A DNA stretch of 36,886 nucleotides from an uncultured Bacilli bacterium (GTDB taxonomy: Bacteria; Bacillota_I; Bacilli_A; RF39; UBA660), in the NCBI GenBank assembly GCA_944329445.1, contig CALVIH010000009.1, positions 1 to 36,886 on the forward strand, written 5' to 3'. Positions 1 to 6,969 of the stretch are shown here, one piece after another (positions within the stretch are counted from its first letter, which is position 1; every line of letters begins with the position of its first letter). Under the pieces are notes generated by a model that saw only the letters and a list, made by a program, of their open reading frames with translations, searched no databases and was not told where the DNA came from. Made by a program: the position numbers and the translations under genes.

Positions 1-33
1 TTGAAGTTGTCAACAAAAAGTAGACACTAAAAG
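1..33. repeat. IS left terminal inverted repeat
   Basis: Starts TTGAAGTTGTCAACAAAAAG and mirrors 1322-1354. The first 10 bases are identical and 26 of 33 match. The repeat begins at the first base of the window. Confidence 0.85.
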
Positions 34-37
34 AATG

Positions 38-856
38 TTATCGAAACCCTAGTTGAGTTTTATACTCTACTGGGGTTTTATAATTTAATGCATATGATGG
101 TCGAAAATAATTATTATCTTTAACTATATCATCAACAAACTCTTGAATTGTGTTATAATTATTCTTGTCAAAATCAATATACATTTCTTTTTTAATCCAG
201 CCATTTTTAGATTCAATTACTGGATTATCTGTTGGTGTACCAGCCCTAGACATAGATCTGGTTACTTTATAAGAATTAAATATATTGTTAAATGACATTG
301 AGGAATATACAGAACCTTGATCAGTGTGAACAATTGTATCAAGATCTTTATATCCTCTTTTTATTTTGTTATTCAACATATTTTTTAAAGCTTCTCTATG
401 GTTTAAAACACCATTACCATGCATTGATTCTCTAACATCATATCCAACAATTTCATTATTAAATACATCTAAATAAAAAGTCCAATCGTATGGTTTGCCT
501 TTGAATCCAATAGTAGTTGTATCTGAAACTATTTTTTCAAAAGGTCTTTTTGTATTCCAATTACCATTTATAATATTTGAATATTTAATTGATTCTTCGC
601 CAGTGGTTTTATATTTATAATGTTTAGCTTTTGATTTTATTTTTAATATCTTGCATACTTTATGAACTAAGTTATCCGATACTAACCAACCAGTTTCTCG
701 TTTTATAATTGCATTTATTCTATGATATCCATAACTTGGTTTTCTTTTATGTATGTCTTCTATTAATTCTCCTAAATCTTTTCTATTTATTTCATAATTA
801 TTTAATATATCTTTATTTTTTAACCATTTATAATAACCTGATCTTGAAACTTTCAT
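38..856 (-). CDS. IS3-family transposase OrfB, DDE catalytic domain
   Basis: This is the catalytic half of the IS transposase, which cuts and joins the element ends. The integrase-core (rve) fold carries Asp112 (VSDTT), Asp179 (HTDQGS) and Glu215 (NPVIESKNGW); the 35 residues between the last two are the D-D35-E spacing of the family. The N-terminus has the SRSGYYKW motif and an HTH_21-like segment with the PSYGYHRI motif. The first ATG at 856 has no convincing ribosome site. The frame is open upstream to the A7 tract at 973-979, so the working protein is probably an OrfAB fusion of about 414 residues made by -1 frameshifting. No internal stop or deletion is seen. Confidence 0.93.
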   Translation of the reverse strand: MKVSRSGYYKWLKNKDILNNYEINRKDLGELIEDIHKRKPSYGYHRINAIIKRETGWLVSDNLVHKVCKILKIKSKAKHYKYKTTGEESIKYSNIINGNWNTKRPFEKIVSDTTTIGFKGKPYDWTFYLDVFNNEIVGYDVRESMHGNGVLNHREALKNMLNNKIKRGYKDLDTIVHTDQGSVYSSMSFNNIFNSYKVTRSMSRAGTPTDNPVIESKNGWIKKEMYIDFDKNNYNTIQEFVDDIVKDNNYFRPSYALNYKTPVEYKTQLGFR

Positions 857-924
857 AATTAGACATAAAGATTTTATATTATATTCATTACTTAATAGTT
901 CAATTATTTCAAATTTTAATTGTG

Positions 925-1281
925 TTACTTCATGAACTTTACAATTGTACCATCTCCTTTCACCAGGTATCCTTTTTTTAACATTTCATTCTCAATTCTT
1001 AATTTCATATTTTCATATTCTAATTGTTCTTCTTTAGTTAAATTTTTTCTTTTTGAATATTTGCATATTGGATTACCTGGTTTCTTTTTATTTTCTAAAC
1101 CTTTTATTCCTTCGTCTTTATATTTTTTTGCCCATCTATGTAACATACTATTACTAATAATATTTTGTTTTGCAACTTTTGAAAGACTGGTTTCCATTTC
1201 TATAATTGGTTTAATAATTTTATATTTTTCTTCTGTTGTCCAAGTTTTAAATTTTTGTCCTTTTCTTGCCACTTTTTTCAT
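925..1281 (-). CDS. IS3-family OrfA, helix-turn-helix DNA-binding protein
   Basis: OrfA recognises the IS ends. It has a helix-turn-helix at about residues 15-55, with SKVAKQNIISNSMLHRW as the likely recognition part, and a leucine-zipper-like tail that ends in YENMKLRIENEMLKKG. This is the usual OrfA layout and length. The ATG at 1281 directly abuts an AAAGGAG sequence, which is too close. The GTG three codons further in lies 9 nt from that site and may be the real start. The frame continues about 50 nt past the A7 slip site before stopping. Confidence 0.88.
   Translation of the reverse strand: MKKVARKGQKFKTWTTEEKYKIIKPIIEMETSLSKVAKQNIISNSMLHRWAKKYKDEGIKGLENKKKPGNPICKYSKRKNLTKEEQLEYENMKLRIENEMLKKGYLVKGDGTIVKFMK
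973..979 (-). other. Programmed -1 frameshift site (A7) joining OrfA to OrfB
   Basis: On the coding strand OrfA reads TTA-AAA-AAA-GGA, an A_AAA_AAA_G slippery heptamer. After a -1 slip the frame reads R-I-P-G-E-R-R-W and stays open into orfB with no stop, passing through the TQLKFEIIELL and SLCLIMKVSRSGYYKW region expected of a fused IS3 transposase. Confidence 0.8.
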
Positions 1282-1321
1282 CTCCTTTACTAAATTATAT
1301 CAAAAGAAAAAGCATACACTT

Positions 1322-1354
1322 CTTTTTGTGTACACTTTTATCTTACAACTTCAA
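1322..1354. repeat. IS right terminal inverted repeat
   Basis: Its reverse complement starts TTGAAGTTGTAAGATAAAAG and pairs with 1-33. It marks the boundary between the IS and the chromosome, just downstream of the surface-protein gene. Confidence 0.85.
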
Positions 1355-1359
1355 TAATT

Positions 1360-2025
1360 TTATTCATCTATTTCTTTTATATTACTTATGTTTCCAACCT
1401 TATCAACAACCCTTATGTATTTCTCACCATTAAGTTGTTTTCTTAACGTTATACTCTCACCCGATACTTCCTCATCCGTCCAATTTAGTTTATCAGTAGA
1501 AAACTGAACGCTTGCTAGCTCGTCATTATCGCTTGCTTTTATGATTATATCAGATGATGATTTAGTAACCTTTAAGCTAGGTTCTTCCTTATCAATCATA
1601 ACTTTAGTGGCATAAGCATAACTACTATATCCATGATCGTTAGTTGCTCTTATGTAAATTGTTTCGTTCATTGTTTTAGAAAATACTAATTTAGCACTAA
1701 CTTCTTTATCATTAAAATCACCTTTAATTTTTTTCCAAGATTTTAAATCAACAGAATATTCAAGATTAGTAATGTTATAATTACTAGAAGCATCAATAAT
1801 TAGAGCAACGTCCGTGTTTACTAAAGTTTCACCACTAGAATTTATAACGTTATTTATAATTGGTAAATCACTTGCATTAACCTCATCATTTGTTACCGCA
1901 CTCAAACTTTGAACACTTGCTTTTAATCTATCTGTTAATCCTATTTTAAATATAAAATAACTTATAATAACAACAAGAACCACCATTATTACAAGAATTA
2001 AAATATTCCTTTTATCTTTTTTCAT
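1360..2025 (-). CDS. Membrane-anchored extracellular protein with two Ig-like repeats
   Basis: Not matched to a named family. The start at 2025 is chosen because AGGAG lies 8 nt upstream; an in-frame upstream start would add 11 residues without a ribosome site. A short basic N-terminus precedes one transmembrane segment at about residues 7-28, so the rest should be outside the cell. Two related beta-sandwich-like repeats follow: LEYSVDLKSW...YIRATNDHGYSSY and VQFSTDKLNW...YIRVVDKVGNIS. They resemble bacterial Ig/FN3-like surface modules. The stop lies 5 bp from the IS edge, so the original 3' untranslated region and terminator have been displaced. Confidence 0.75.
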   Translation of the reverse strand: MKKDKRNILILVIMVVLVVIISYFIFKIGLTDRLKASVQSLSAVTNDEVNASDLPIINNVINSSGETLVNTDVALIIDASSNYNITNLEYSVDLKSWKKIKGDFNDKEVSAKLVFSKTMNETIYIRATNDHGYSSYAYATKVMIDKEEPSLKVTKSSSDIIIKASDNDELASVQFSTDKLNWTDEEVSGESITLRKQLNGEKYIRVVDKVGNISNIKEIDE

Positions 2026-2067
2026 ATGCTTATCTCCTAATCTACAATAATTATACAAGTTATTAAG

Positions 2068-2097
2068 AAAAAAAACAATAACATTTCGCTATTGTTT
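2068..2097 (-). terminator. Rho-independent terminator of frr
   Basis: On the minus strand AAACAATA pairs with TATTGTTT around a 9-nt loop and runs into a T tract. The stem overlaps the frr stop codon. Confidence 0.8.
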
Positions 2098-2644
2098 ATA
2101 TACTCATAAGCTCATTTTCTTTTTCTTTTACTTTTTCATCAACTATCTTATTATATTTATTAATTAAATCCTGAACCTCATCTTGCGCTCTTTTTTGATC
2201 ATCCTCAGGAATATCTTCAAGTTTTTTTATACTATTATTAGCATCTTGCCTTATGTTTCTAAGTGCAACCTTTCCTTCTTCCGCGATTGCTTTTGCTTCT
2301 TTTACGTATTCTTTTCTTCTTTCTTCAGTAAGTTCTGGTATAACAAGCATAACAGTTTCACCATTATTATTAGGGGTAAGACCTAAATCAGCCTCAAAAA
2401 TAGCCTTTTCTATTGCCCCAATTGAATTTCTATCAAATGGTTTAATCACTATCTTACGTGCCTCAGGAACCGATATGGTTGCTAACTGTATTAACGGAGT
2501 TGGAACGCCATAATACTCTACCTCTACTTTATCTAGTATTCTTGGATTAGCTCGTCCTGCTCGAACGTTTAAAAATCTATTTTCCATTACCTCTATTGCT
2601 TTTTGCATTTTATCTTCTGCTTCCAATAAAATCTCGTCTGTCAT
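2096..2644 (-). CDS. frr: Ribosome recycling factor
   Basis: RRF, with EF-G, splits the post-termination ribosome so its subunits can be reused. The 182-183 residue length is that of the family. The sequence opens with DEILLEAEDKMQKAIE and then the conserved VRAGRANPRILD. Further in are VEYYGVPTPLIQLA and the hinge between the helical bundle and the beta/alpha domain, and the C-terminal helix ends KEKENELMSI. Two ATGs stand in tandem (2647 and 2644). The second is preferred because AGAGGG is only 2 nt from the first. It usually follows pyrH in Bacilli; here it follows an unrelated surface-protein gene, and pyrH and tsf are absent nearby. Confidence 0.97.
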   Translation of the reverse strand: MTDEILLEAEDKMQKAIEVMENRFLNVRAGRANPRILDKVEVEYYGVPTPLIQLATISVPEARKIVIKPFDRNSIGAIEKAIFEADLGLTPNNNGETVMLVIPELTEERRKEYVKEAKAIAEEGKVALRNIRQDANNSIKKLEDIPEDDQKRAQDEVQDLINKYNKIVDEKVKEKENELMSI

Positions 2645-2676
2645 CATATCCCTCTTTCTTGTAAATATTATATAAT

Positions 2677-2702
2677 AAAAAAAGACTTTATTACAAGCCT
2701 TT
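2677..2702 (-). terminator. Terminator of the phase-variable surface-protein gene
   Basis: Minus strand: AAAGGCTT, a short loop, AAGTCTTT (one G-U pair), then a T run. It lies 23 bp after the stop of the 2725-3612 gene. Confidence 0.65.
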
Positions 2703-2724
2703 TTAAATTAAATTAAAATTTAAC

Positions 2725-3612
2725 TTATTTTATTTTCTCTGAATTAACAAATACATATCCGTCATCTAATTCTTCAAATTCAAGTTCGTAATTTTCCATA
2801 TTATTACCATAATCACTTATTAAATCTTTACTGTATAATCCATAGAGATTAGGATTTTCATCATCTTCATAAGTTATTTTATAATTATTAATAATGGTTC
2901 CATCATTTAATTTTAAGGTAATAAATTCATTAGTATCCATTTCTTCACTATAATCAAAATGATTAAAAGCAATAGTTATGTACACTTTATTTCCAGTTTT
3001 GTAAGCTTTATAAATACCCGCTACAAAAGTATTAATATCTCCATTGCCTTGTCTTAAAATAGTATAAACCTTTTTATCATTAGAATAGTCATATTTTGTA
3101 TCAAACCAAGAAAGATCATTCATTGAATGTTTTGTTGCATTACCAGTTTTAAATAATTTATTATAAACCAAATTAACATCATTATAATCATATACTCCAT
3201 CACAATAATAATCATTTATATTACTTTCATCATAAGTATCTTCACATGAATATTTATCCGTTTTATTGGTATTTCTTATGGCAGATAAAGTTTTATAAAA
3301 ATCTTTATTAAAAATATTTGTATCACCATTATAATAGCCTAAATAGTGCATATCAGCTTTATATTGGTCTGTAAATATACTTTTAACAATATCCTCTGCT
3401 TCCATCAAGTCAAGATCTTCTTTATCTTCCTCTTTTACTTTATTTATATTGTCATTTTCTTTTTCTTCTTTAATATTTTGATCATTTCCAATTACATATC
3501 CTATGTATAATCCTGCTGCTACAATTATTAATATTCCTATTAATCTTAACATTCCTCTTATTATTTTTGTTTTCTTACTTGGTCTTCCTACCTCGTTTTT
3601 TATTACTCCCAT
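2725..3612 (-). CDS. Single-pass membrane protein with a large extracellular domain, function unknown
   Basis: I do not recognise this 295-residue protein. Residues 1-19 are cytoplasmic and basic, with a VGRPSKKTK patch. One transmembrane segment follows at about 20-45, then an acidic lysine-rich linker (EKENDNINKVKEEDKED). The exterior domain is rich in Tyr, Asp and Asn; it has one close Cys pair (KYSCEDTYDE...YYCDGVYDY) that could form a disulfide. A good ribosome site (AGGAG) precedes the ATG. It has its own promoter and terminator, so it is a single-gene unit between fmt and frr. Its promoter contains a G10 tract between the -35 and -10 boxes, which suggests on/off switching of a surface antigen or adhesin-like protein. 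Confidence 0.85.
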   Translation of the reverse strand: MGVIKNEVGRPSKKTKIIRGMLRLIGILIIVAAGLYIGYVIGNDQNIKEEKENDNINKVKEEDKEDLDLMEAEDIVKSIFTDQYKADMHYLGYYNGDTNIFNKDFYKTLSAIRNTNKTDKYSCEDTYDESNINDYYCDGVYDYNDVNLVYNKLFKTGNATKHSMNDLSWFDTKYDYSNDKKVYTILRQGNGDINTFVAGIYKAYKTGNKVYITIAFNHFDYSEEMDTNEFITLKLNDGTIINNYKITYEDDENPNLYGLYSKDLISDYGNNMENYELEFEELDDGYVFVNSEKIK

Positions 3613-3650
3613 CTTCTTACTCCTTTTCTATCTTATTACATGTTTATAAT

Positions 3651-3677
3651 ATCATATACCCCCCCCCCACTTGTCAA
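3651..3677 (-). promoter_or_regulatory. Promoter with a G10 homopolymer in the -35/-10 spacer
   Basis: Minus strand: TTGACA (3677-3672), spacer AGT-G10-TA (15 nt), TATGAT (3656-3651). An alternative extended -10, TGATATTAT, ends at 3646 with a 20-nt spacer. Neither spacing is the ideal 17 nt. Two more Gs would give 17 for TATGAT; three fewer would give 17 for TATTAT. It lies about 40-65 nt upstream of the start of the 2725-3612 gene. Confidence 0.75.
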
Positions 3678-3737
3678 TTAAATTATGCTGTTGATAATTT
3701 TTCTTCTTTATATTTAGACATATTTTTTTAAATTCCA

Positions 3738-3778
3738 CTAAAAAAAGATTATTTAAAAAGTTTATTTAAATAATCTTC
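3738..3778 (-). terminator. Terminator of fmt
   Basis: Minus strand: AAGATTATTTA, a loop, TAAATAATCTT, then T7. It overlaps the end of fmt. Confidence 0.85.
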
Positions 3779-4684
3779 TCTTTTATTTCCGTTTACAAAA
3801 TCTTTAATACTCATTTTCTTTTTACCAGGTAGTTGTAACTCTGTTATTAAAATACTTCCATCCTTTGTTACTACTTCCATCCCTTCTTTACTTAAATTAA
3901 CTATGGTACCAGGTGTTTTATCATAGACTTTACCATTAATTTTACACATCCATAATTTAACGTTTTTATCATCTAAAATGGCGTAAGCACCAGGCCAAGA
4001 ATTAAGTCCTCTTATTTTGTTAAATATCTCTTTTGAAGTACTATTAAAGTCTACGTGTTCTTCTTCCCTAGATACGTTATACGCATAAGTAGCTTCATCA
4101 TTATTTTGCTTTTCTCTTTTATTAGTACCCGCAATTATACTTGGTAAAGTATCCATAAGAAGCGGAACCGCAACCTTTTGTAGTTTGTTATGAAGCGTTT
4201 CGGTAGTATCATTATCTTCAATTACCACTTCTACCTTCGATATCATATCACCTGTATCCATTCCTTTATCCATGTACATAATGGTTATCCCCGTCTTATC
4301 GTATCCATAAATAATTGCTTTATGAATTGGTGCTCCTCCCCTTAACTTTGGTAGAAGCGATGCATGAACGTTTATACAACCATATTTTGGAGCATTTAAT
4401 ATTACTTCTGGTATTATTTGACCATAAGCACAAGTTATTATAATATCTGGTTTTAAATCAAGTATTTCTTGATATTCATTTCTTATTTTTATTGGCTGAA
4501 TAACTTTTATATTATTGTTTAACGCAACTTTTTTAATTGGAGAATATACAATTTCTTTTTTTCTTCCAACTTCTTTATCCGGCTTAGTTACTACCGCTAT
4601 TACGTCGCATTCTTTAATCAAACTTTCTAATATCGGAACACAAAATTCTGGTGTTCCCATAAAAATAACTTTTAAATTTTTCAC
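3749..4684 (-). CDS. fmt: Methionyl-tRNA formyltransferase
   Basis: Fmt formylates Met-tRNAfMet using 10-formyl-tetrahydrofolate, giving the initiator used with peptide deformylase (def is in this window at 31370). The 311 residues show the formyltransferase fold, starting VIFMGTPEFCVPIL. Catalytic Asn105 and His107 sit in INVHASLLPKLRGGAPI, and Asp143 in MDKGMDTGDM. The C-terminal OB-like domain binds tRNA. The start is GTG at 4684, with AGGAGG 7 nt upstream. It follows rseP by about 30 bp and probably shares its transcript. Confidence 0.98.
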   Translation of the reverse strand: MKNLKVIFMGTPEFCVPILESLIKECDVIAVVTKPDKEVGRKKEIVYSPIKKVALNNNIKVIQPIKIRNEYQEILDLKPDIIITCAYGQIIPEVILNAPKYGCINVHASLLPKLRGGAPIHKAIIYGYDKTGITIMYMDKGMDTGDMISKVEVVIEDNDTTETLHNKLQKVAVPLLMDTLPSIIAGTNKREKQNNDEATYAYNVSREEEHVDFNSTSKEIFNKIRGLNSWPGAYAILDDKNVKLWMCKINGKVYDKTPGTIVNLSKEGMEVVTKDGSILITELQLPGKKKMSIKDFVNGNKREDYLNKLFK

Positions 4685-4717
4685 TTTAAAACCTCCTTTT
4701 TAAAAAGAAACTTCTCC

Positions 4718-5764
4718 CTAGAAAAGTTTCAAAACATCTTTTACCGTTATAAATATCATAAGTGCAAATAAAAGCATTAGACCTATGTTATTTACTATTG
4801 CATCCACCTTTGCATTAACTTTCTTCTTAGTTATTCTTTCTATTATAATTATAACCGCGCGGTATCCATCAAACGCAGGAAAAGGAATCAAATTAATAAA
4901 ACCTACGTTTATCGAAAGATATGCAAGCAAATAAAGTAATCCTTGTAATCCAGCTTTGCTTTGCTCTCCCACAATTGAGTAAATACCAACCGGACCAGAC
5001 AAAGCATTTAATCCTATGTCACCAGTAACTAAAGCCTTGATGGTTACGATCATTGAATTAAAAGTAGATCCAAACTTACTTACCGCGTACTTAAATGCGT
5101 TTCCAATGCCGTGGTACTTAGTATCGTCCAGCCCCATACCATACGCATAAGATACGTTACCTTCGTCATCTTTTATCTTCTCTGGTTTTATCTTTATTTC
5201 TTTTTCCTCACCAGAATCAGTTTCAACAATTAACTTTTGAACCTTTTCATTATTCTCTAAAGTAAGCGTTAAAGTAACATCATCCCAGGTTCTAGTTCTT
5301 TTTCCATTTATGCTAATTATTTCATCACCTGATTGTAATCCTGCTTTTTCACTTGCAGAATCCTTTACAACTTCTCCTATGATTGGTTTTGTAGTATAAG
5401 AACCATAACACAGAGCCATGAAAAATAAAACTACGAAAGCTAAAATAAAGTTATTTGTTACACCCGCAAGCACGATTATTAATTTCTTATACCATGGTTT
5501 GTTATACATTTTTTTGTCTTTTGGAACACTCTTATCATCATCTACCTCTTCACCCGCCATGGCAACGTAACCACCAACGGGAATAAGGCGCCAGCAATAT
5601 AACGTCTCATCATTTTTTCTTTTAAAAGAGAAAAGTTTAGGACCAAATCCTAAAGAAAACTCATAACAGTAAACTCCAGATTTCTTTGCCCAGAAAAAAT
5701 GCCCTAATTCATGCACAAAAACAATTATTCCAAGCATTAATATAAAATATATTAAAGTTAGCAT
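4718..5764 (-). CDS. rseP: Site-2 intramembrane zinc metalloprotease RseP/RasP
   Basis: RasP/RseP cleaves membrane-spanning segments of anti-sigma factors and leftover signal peptides. The HExxH motif is His18-Glu19-Leu-Gly-His22 in the first transmembrane helix (FVHELGHFFWAKK). A PDZ domain at about 120-200 includes VVKDSASEKAGLQSGDEIISI. The third metal-ligand motif is IPFPAFDGYRA, with Asp299. Four membrane segments are visible, and 348 residues is normal. AGGAGG precedes the ATG. It lies 9 bp after cdsA, the usual order, but dxr is not between them. Confidence 0.97.
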   Translation of the reverse strand: MLTLIYFILMLGIIVFVHELGHFFWAKKSGVYCYEFSLGFGPKLFSFKRKNDETLYCWRLIPVGGYVAMAGEEVDDDKSVPKDKKMYNKPWYKKLIIVLAGVTNNFILAFVVLFFMALCYGSYTTKPIIGEVVKDSASEKAGLQSGDEIISINGKRTRTWDDVTLTLTLENNEKVQKLIVETDSGEEKEIKIKPEKIKDDEGNVSYAYGMGLDDTKYHGIGNAFKYAVSKFGSTFNSMIVTIKALVTGDIGLNALSGPVGIYSIVGEQSKAGLQGLLYLLAYLSINVGFINLIPFPAFDGYRAVIIIIERITKKKVNAKVDAIVNNIGLMLLFALMIFITVKDVLKLF

Positions 5765-5773
5765 CTATTCCTC

Positions 5774-6547
5774 CTAAAAAATACCTGATAGTAAAATATA
5801 TCCAATAATAACAAAAATAATACTATCTAGCCTGTCTAATATACCACCATGTCCTGGCATTATATTAGAAAAGTCCTTTATGTCATGATTTCTTTTAACA
5901 GCAGAGAAAAATAAATCACCAAGTTGTCCTAAACAAGATAATAATAACGTTACAATAAGTAGTAGCAATACATTTACGTTATCATCGATTCCAATGTAAT
6001 AGAAGGTTGCGGCACATAACGTACCAAATATTCCTCCAATTATAGCGCCCTCCCATGTTTTGTTAGGAGAAATTTTTGGAGCAAACTTGTGTTTACCTAC
6101 TAAACTTCCCGCTAAATGAGCGTATGTATCTGTTAACATCGTTATTAAGAAAAGATAAATAAATAACATTAAACTTTTTTCTCTTATAACTAAAAACGTG
6201 TGAAATACCGTACCAACTAAAATACTCATACCAATAAGTTTAAAAGCCTCATCAGCATTATATTTTTTATTATCATTACAATATATTACCGCAAGCATTG
6301 GTATTAAAATGGTAAGTAAATAATATATTTCTCTTCTTTCGTCCATAAAAACAAGTAAAATAGTTAATGCGTAAATTATTACGTCAACGTACTTAGGTCT
6401 CTTATTTTTATGTGGCAAATCCAAGAATTCTTTCATTCCTAATACTCCCAAAACGCACACTGCTAATTTTAACCATATACCACCTATTAATACAAGTGGA
6501 ATAAATATAGCTAAAGCTACAACCGCACTAATAATCCTTTTTTTCAT
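5774..6547 (-). CDS. cdsA: Phosphatidate cytidylyltransferase
   Basis: CdsA makes CDP-diacylglycerol from phosphatidic acid and CTP, the branch point to phosphatidylglycerol and cardiolipin. It is a 257-residue polytopic protein with about 7-8 hydrophobic segments. SPNKTWEGAIIGGIFGT is conserved, and the C-terminal signature is SAVKRNHDIKDFSNIMPGHG followed by GILDRLDS. The ATG has AAGGATG upstream. It heads the cdsA-rseP-fmt transcript behind a near-consensus promoter. The undecaprenyl diphosphate synthase gene (uppS) that normally precedes it is missing here. Confidence 0.97.
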   Translation of the reverse strand: MKKRIISAVVALAIFIPLVLIGGIWLKLAVCVLGVLGMKEFLDLPHKNKRPKYVDVIIYALTILLVFMDERREIYYLLTILIPMLAVIYCNDNKKYNADEAFKLIGMSILVGTVFHTFLVIREKSLMLFIYLFLITMLTDTYAHLAGSLVGKHKFAPKISPNKTWEGAIIGGIFGTLCAATFYYIGIDDNVNVLLLLIVTLLLSCLGQLGDLFFSAVKRNHDIKDFSNIMPGHGGILDRLDSIIFVIIGYILLSGIF

Positions 6548-6569
6548 ACAATCACATCCTTATGTTTTT

Positions 6570-6598
6570 ATTATAATACAATTAGCATTTTTTAACAA
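6570..6598 (-). promoter_or_regulatory. sigma-A-type promoter of cdsA-rseP-fmt
   Basis: Minus strand: TTGTTA, a 17-nt spacer, TATAAT; the -10 is about 23 nt upstream of the cdsA start. Confidence 0.75.
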
Positions 6599-6623
6599 TT
6601 AAATTAAACTTCCAAATATAATA

Positions 6624-6652
6624 TTTACATTATTTTTTTATTATTGTATACT
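6624..6652 (+). promoter_or_regulatory. Promoter of small RNA 1
   Basis: TTTACA (6624-6629), a 17-nt spacer, TATACT (6647-6652). Transcription would begin near 6659. Confidence 0.7.
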
Positions 6653-6658
6653 ATAAAT

Positions 6659-6750
6659 GAAGAGAGCACCTAACTTAAGGTTAGTAGCTTTCCTATTTGG
6701 TAACAGGAAAAAGCGTATGTCCCCTTATGGGATAGTACGCTTTTTCTTTT
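6659..6750 (+). ncRNA. Candidate antitoxin small RNA (locus 1)
   Basis: Predicted transcript of about 90 nt with a 17-nt-spaced promoter and a strong terminator. It has a 5' hairpin (CTAAC/GTTAG), a second hairpin (TTTCCT/AGGAAA) and the terminator stem. It begins GAGAGCACCTAA, nearly the same as the 5' end of the opposing toxin message (GAGAACACCTAA). Its 3' end overlaps the 3' end of that message by antisense pairing, which is the arrangement of Fst/par-type type I toxin-antitoxin loci. The family assignment is inference. Confidence 0.55.
6708..6750. terminator. Bidirectional terminator shared by small RNA 1 and the toxin-like message
   Basis: AAAAAGCGTA pairs with TACGCTTTTT, with an inner TCCC/GGGA stem. 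T tracts follow on both strands. The stop codon of the minus-strand peptide lies 4 bp away. Confidence 0.85.
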
Positions 6751-6829
6751 ATATTTTAAATATTAGTAAAACTAGTATCAAAATTAAAAGAATAATTATT
6801 ACTCTAAGAAACTTATTTTCTTTTTTCAT
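6749..6829 (-). CDS. 26-residue hydrophobic membrane peptide, candidate type I toxin (locus 1)
   Basis: The peptide starts MKKENKFLRVIIILLI, continues LILVLLIFKI and ends. It is a short basic head followed by a single transmembrane helix, the composition of Fst/TxpA-like pore-forming toxins. AGAGG lies 8 nt upstream of the ATG. In the leader, CCTCT could pair with that ribosome site. The stop abuts the shared terminator. It is too short for standard gene callers. Another possibility is a small regulatory membrane peptide. A second, truncated copy lies at the right end of the window. Confidence 0.6.
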   Translation of the reverse strand: MKKENKFLRVIIILLILILVLLIFKI

Positions 6830-6895
6830 AAACATCGCCTCTTTTCATTCTTTTTTAAACTAATCAGAGGAAAGCCACCCTCCACTTAGGTGTTC

Positions 6896-6933
6896 TCACG
6901 TTTATATTTAGACGTTTCTTTTAAAATGTCCTT
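6896..6933 (-). promoter_or_regulatory. Conserved promoter element, copy A (toxin-like peptide 1)
   Basis: Minus strand: AAGGACA, then TTTTAAAA plus 12 nt (20 nt in all), then TATAAACGTGA. Copies B (28890-28927) and C (36640-36677) share the layout and the exact 20-nt spacing. The message would start near GAGAACACC. Confidence 0.6.
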
Positions 6934-6941
6934 AAAATAAT

Positions 6942-6969
6942 AAAAAAAATTAGAAATATTTCTAATTTT
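6942..6969 (-). terminator. Terminator of rpsP-khpA
   Basis: A perfect 24-bp palindrome (AAAATTAGAAAT / ATTTCTAATTTT) directly after the khpA stop, continued by a T run on the minus strand. Confidence 0.85.

Larger units (their letters stand above)
1..1354 (-). mobile_element. IS3-family insertion sequence, apparently complete
   Basis: The element carries orfA and orfB in overlapping frames plus imperfect terminal inverted repeats at 1-33 and 1322-1354. Read inward, both ends start TTGAAGTTGT, and 26 of the first 33 positions match without gaps. If the tips are the TG/CA usual in IS3 elements, the exact ends are 2 and 1353. The left flank lies outside the window, so a target-site duplication cannot be tested. 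The right end is 5 bp from the stop codon of the next gene. Both reading frames and the catalytic residues look intact, so it may be active. Confidence 0.93.

Noticed and set aside
920-1357. Plus-strand frame across IS orfA
   Set aside because: It is antisense to a clear transposase gene, and its hydrophobic composition is the mirror of a Lys/Glu-rich protein.
3651-3660. 3650 region as a fourth copy of the shared promoter element
   Set aside because: It shares only the TATAAACATG tail; the TTTTAAAA block and the 20-nt gap are missing.
6657-6863. 68-residue plus-strand frame in the toxin-antitoxin region
   Set aside because: It has no ribosome site, begins at about the predicted start of the small RNA, and runs straight through a strong terminator.
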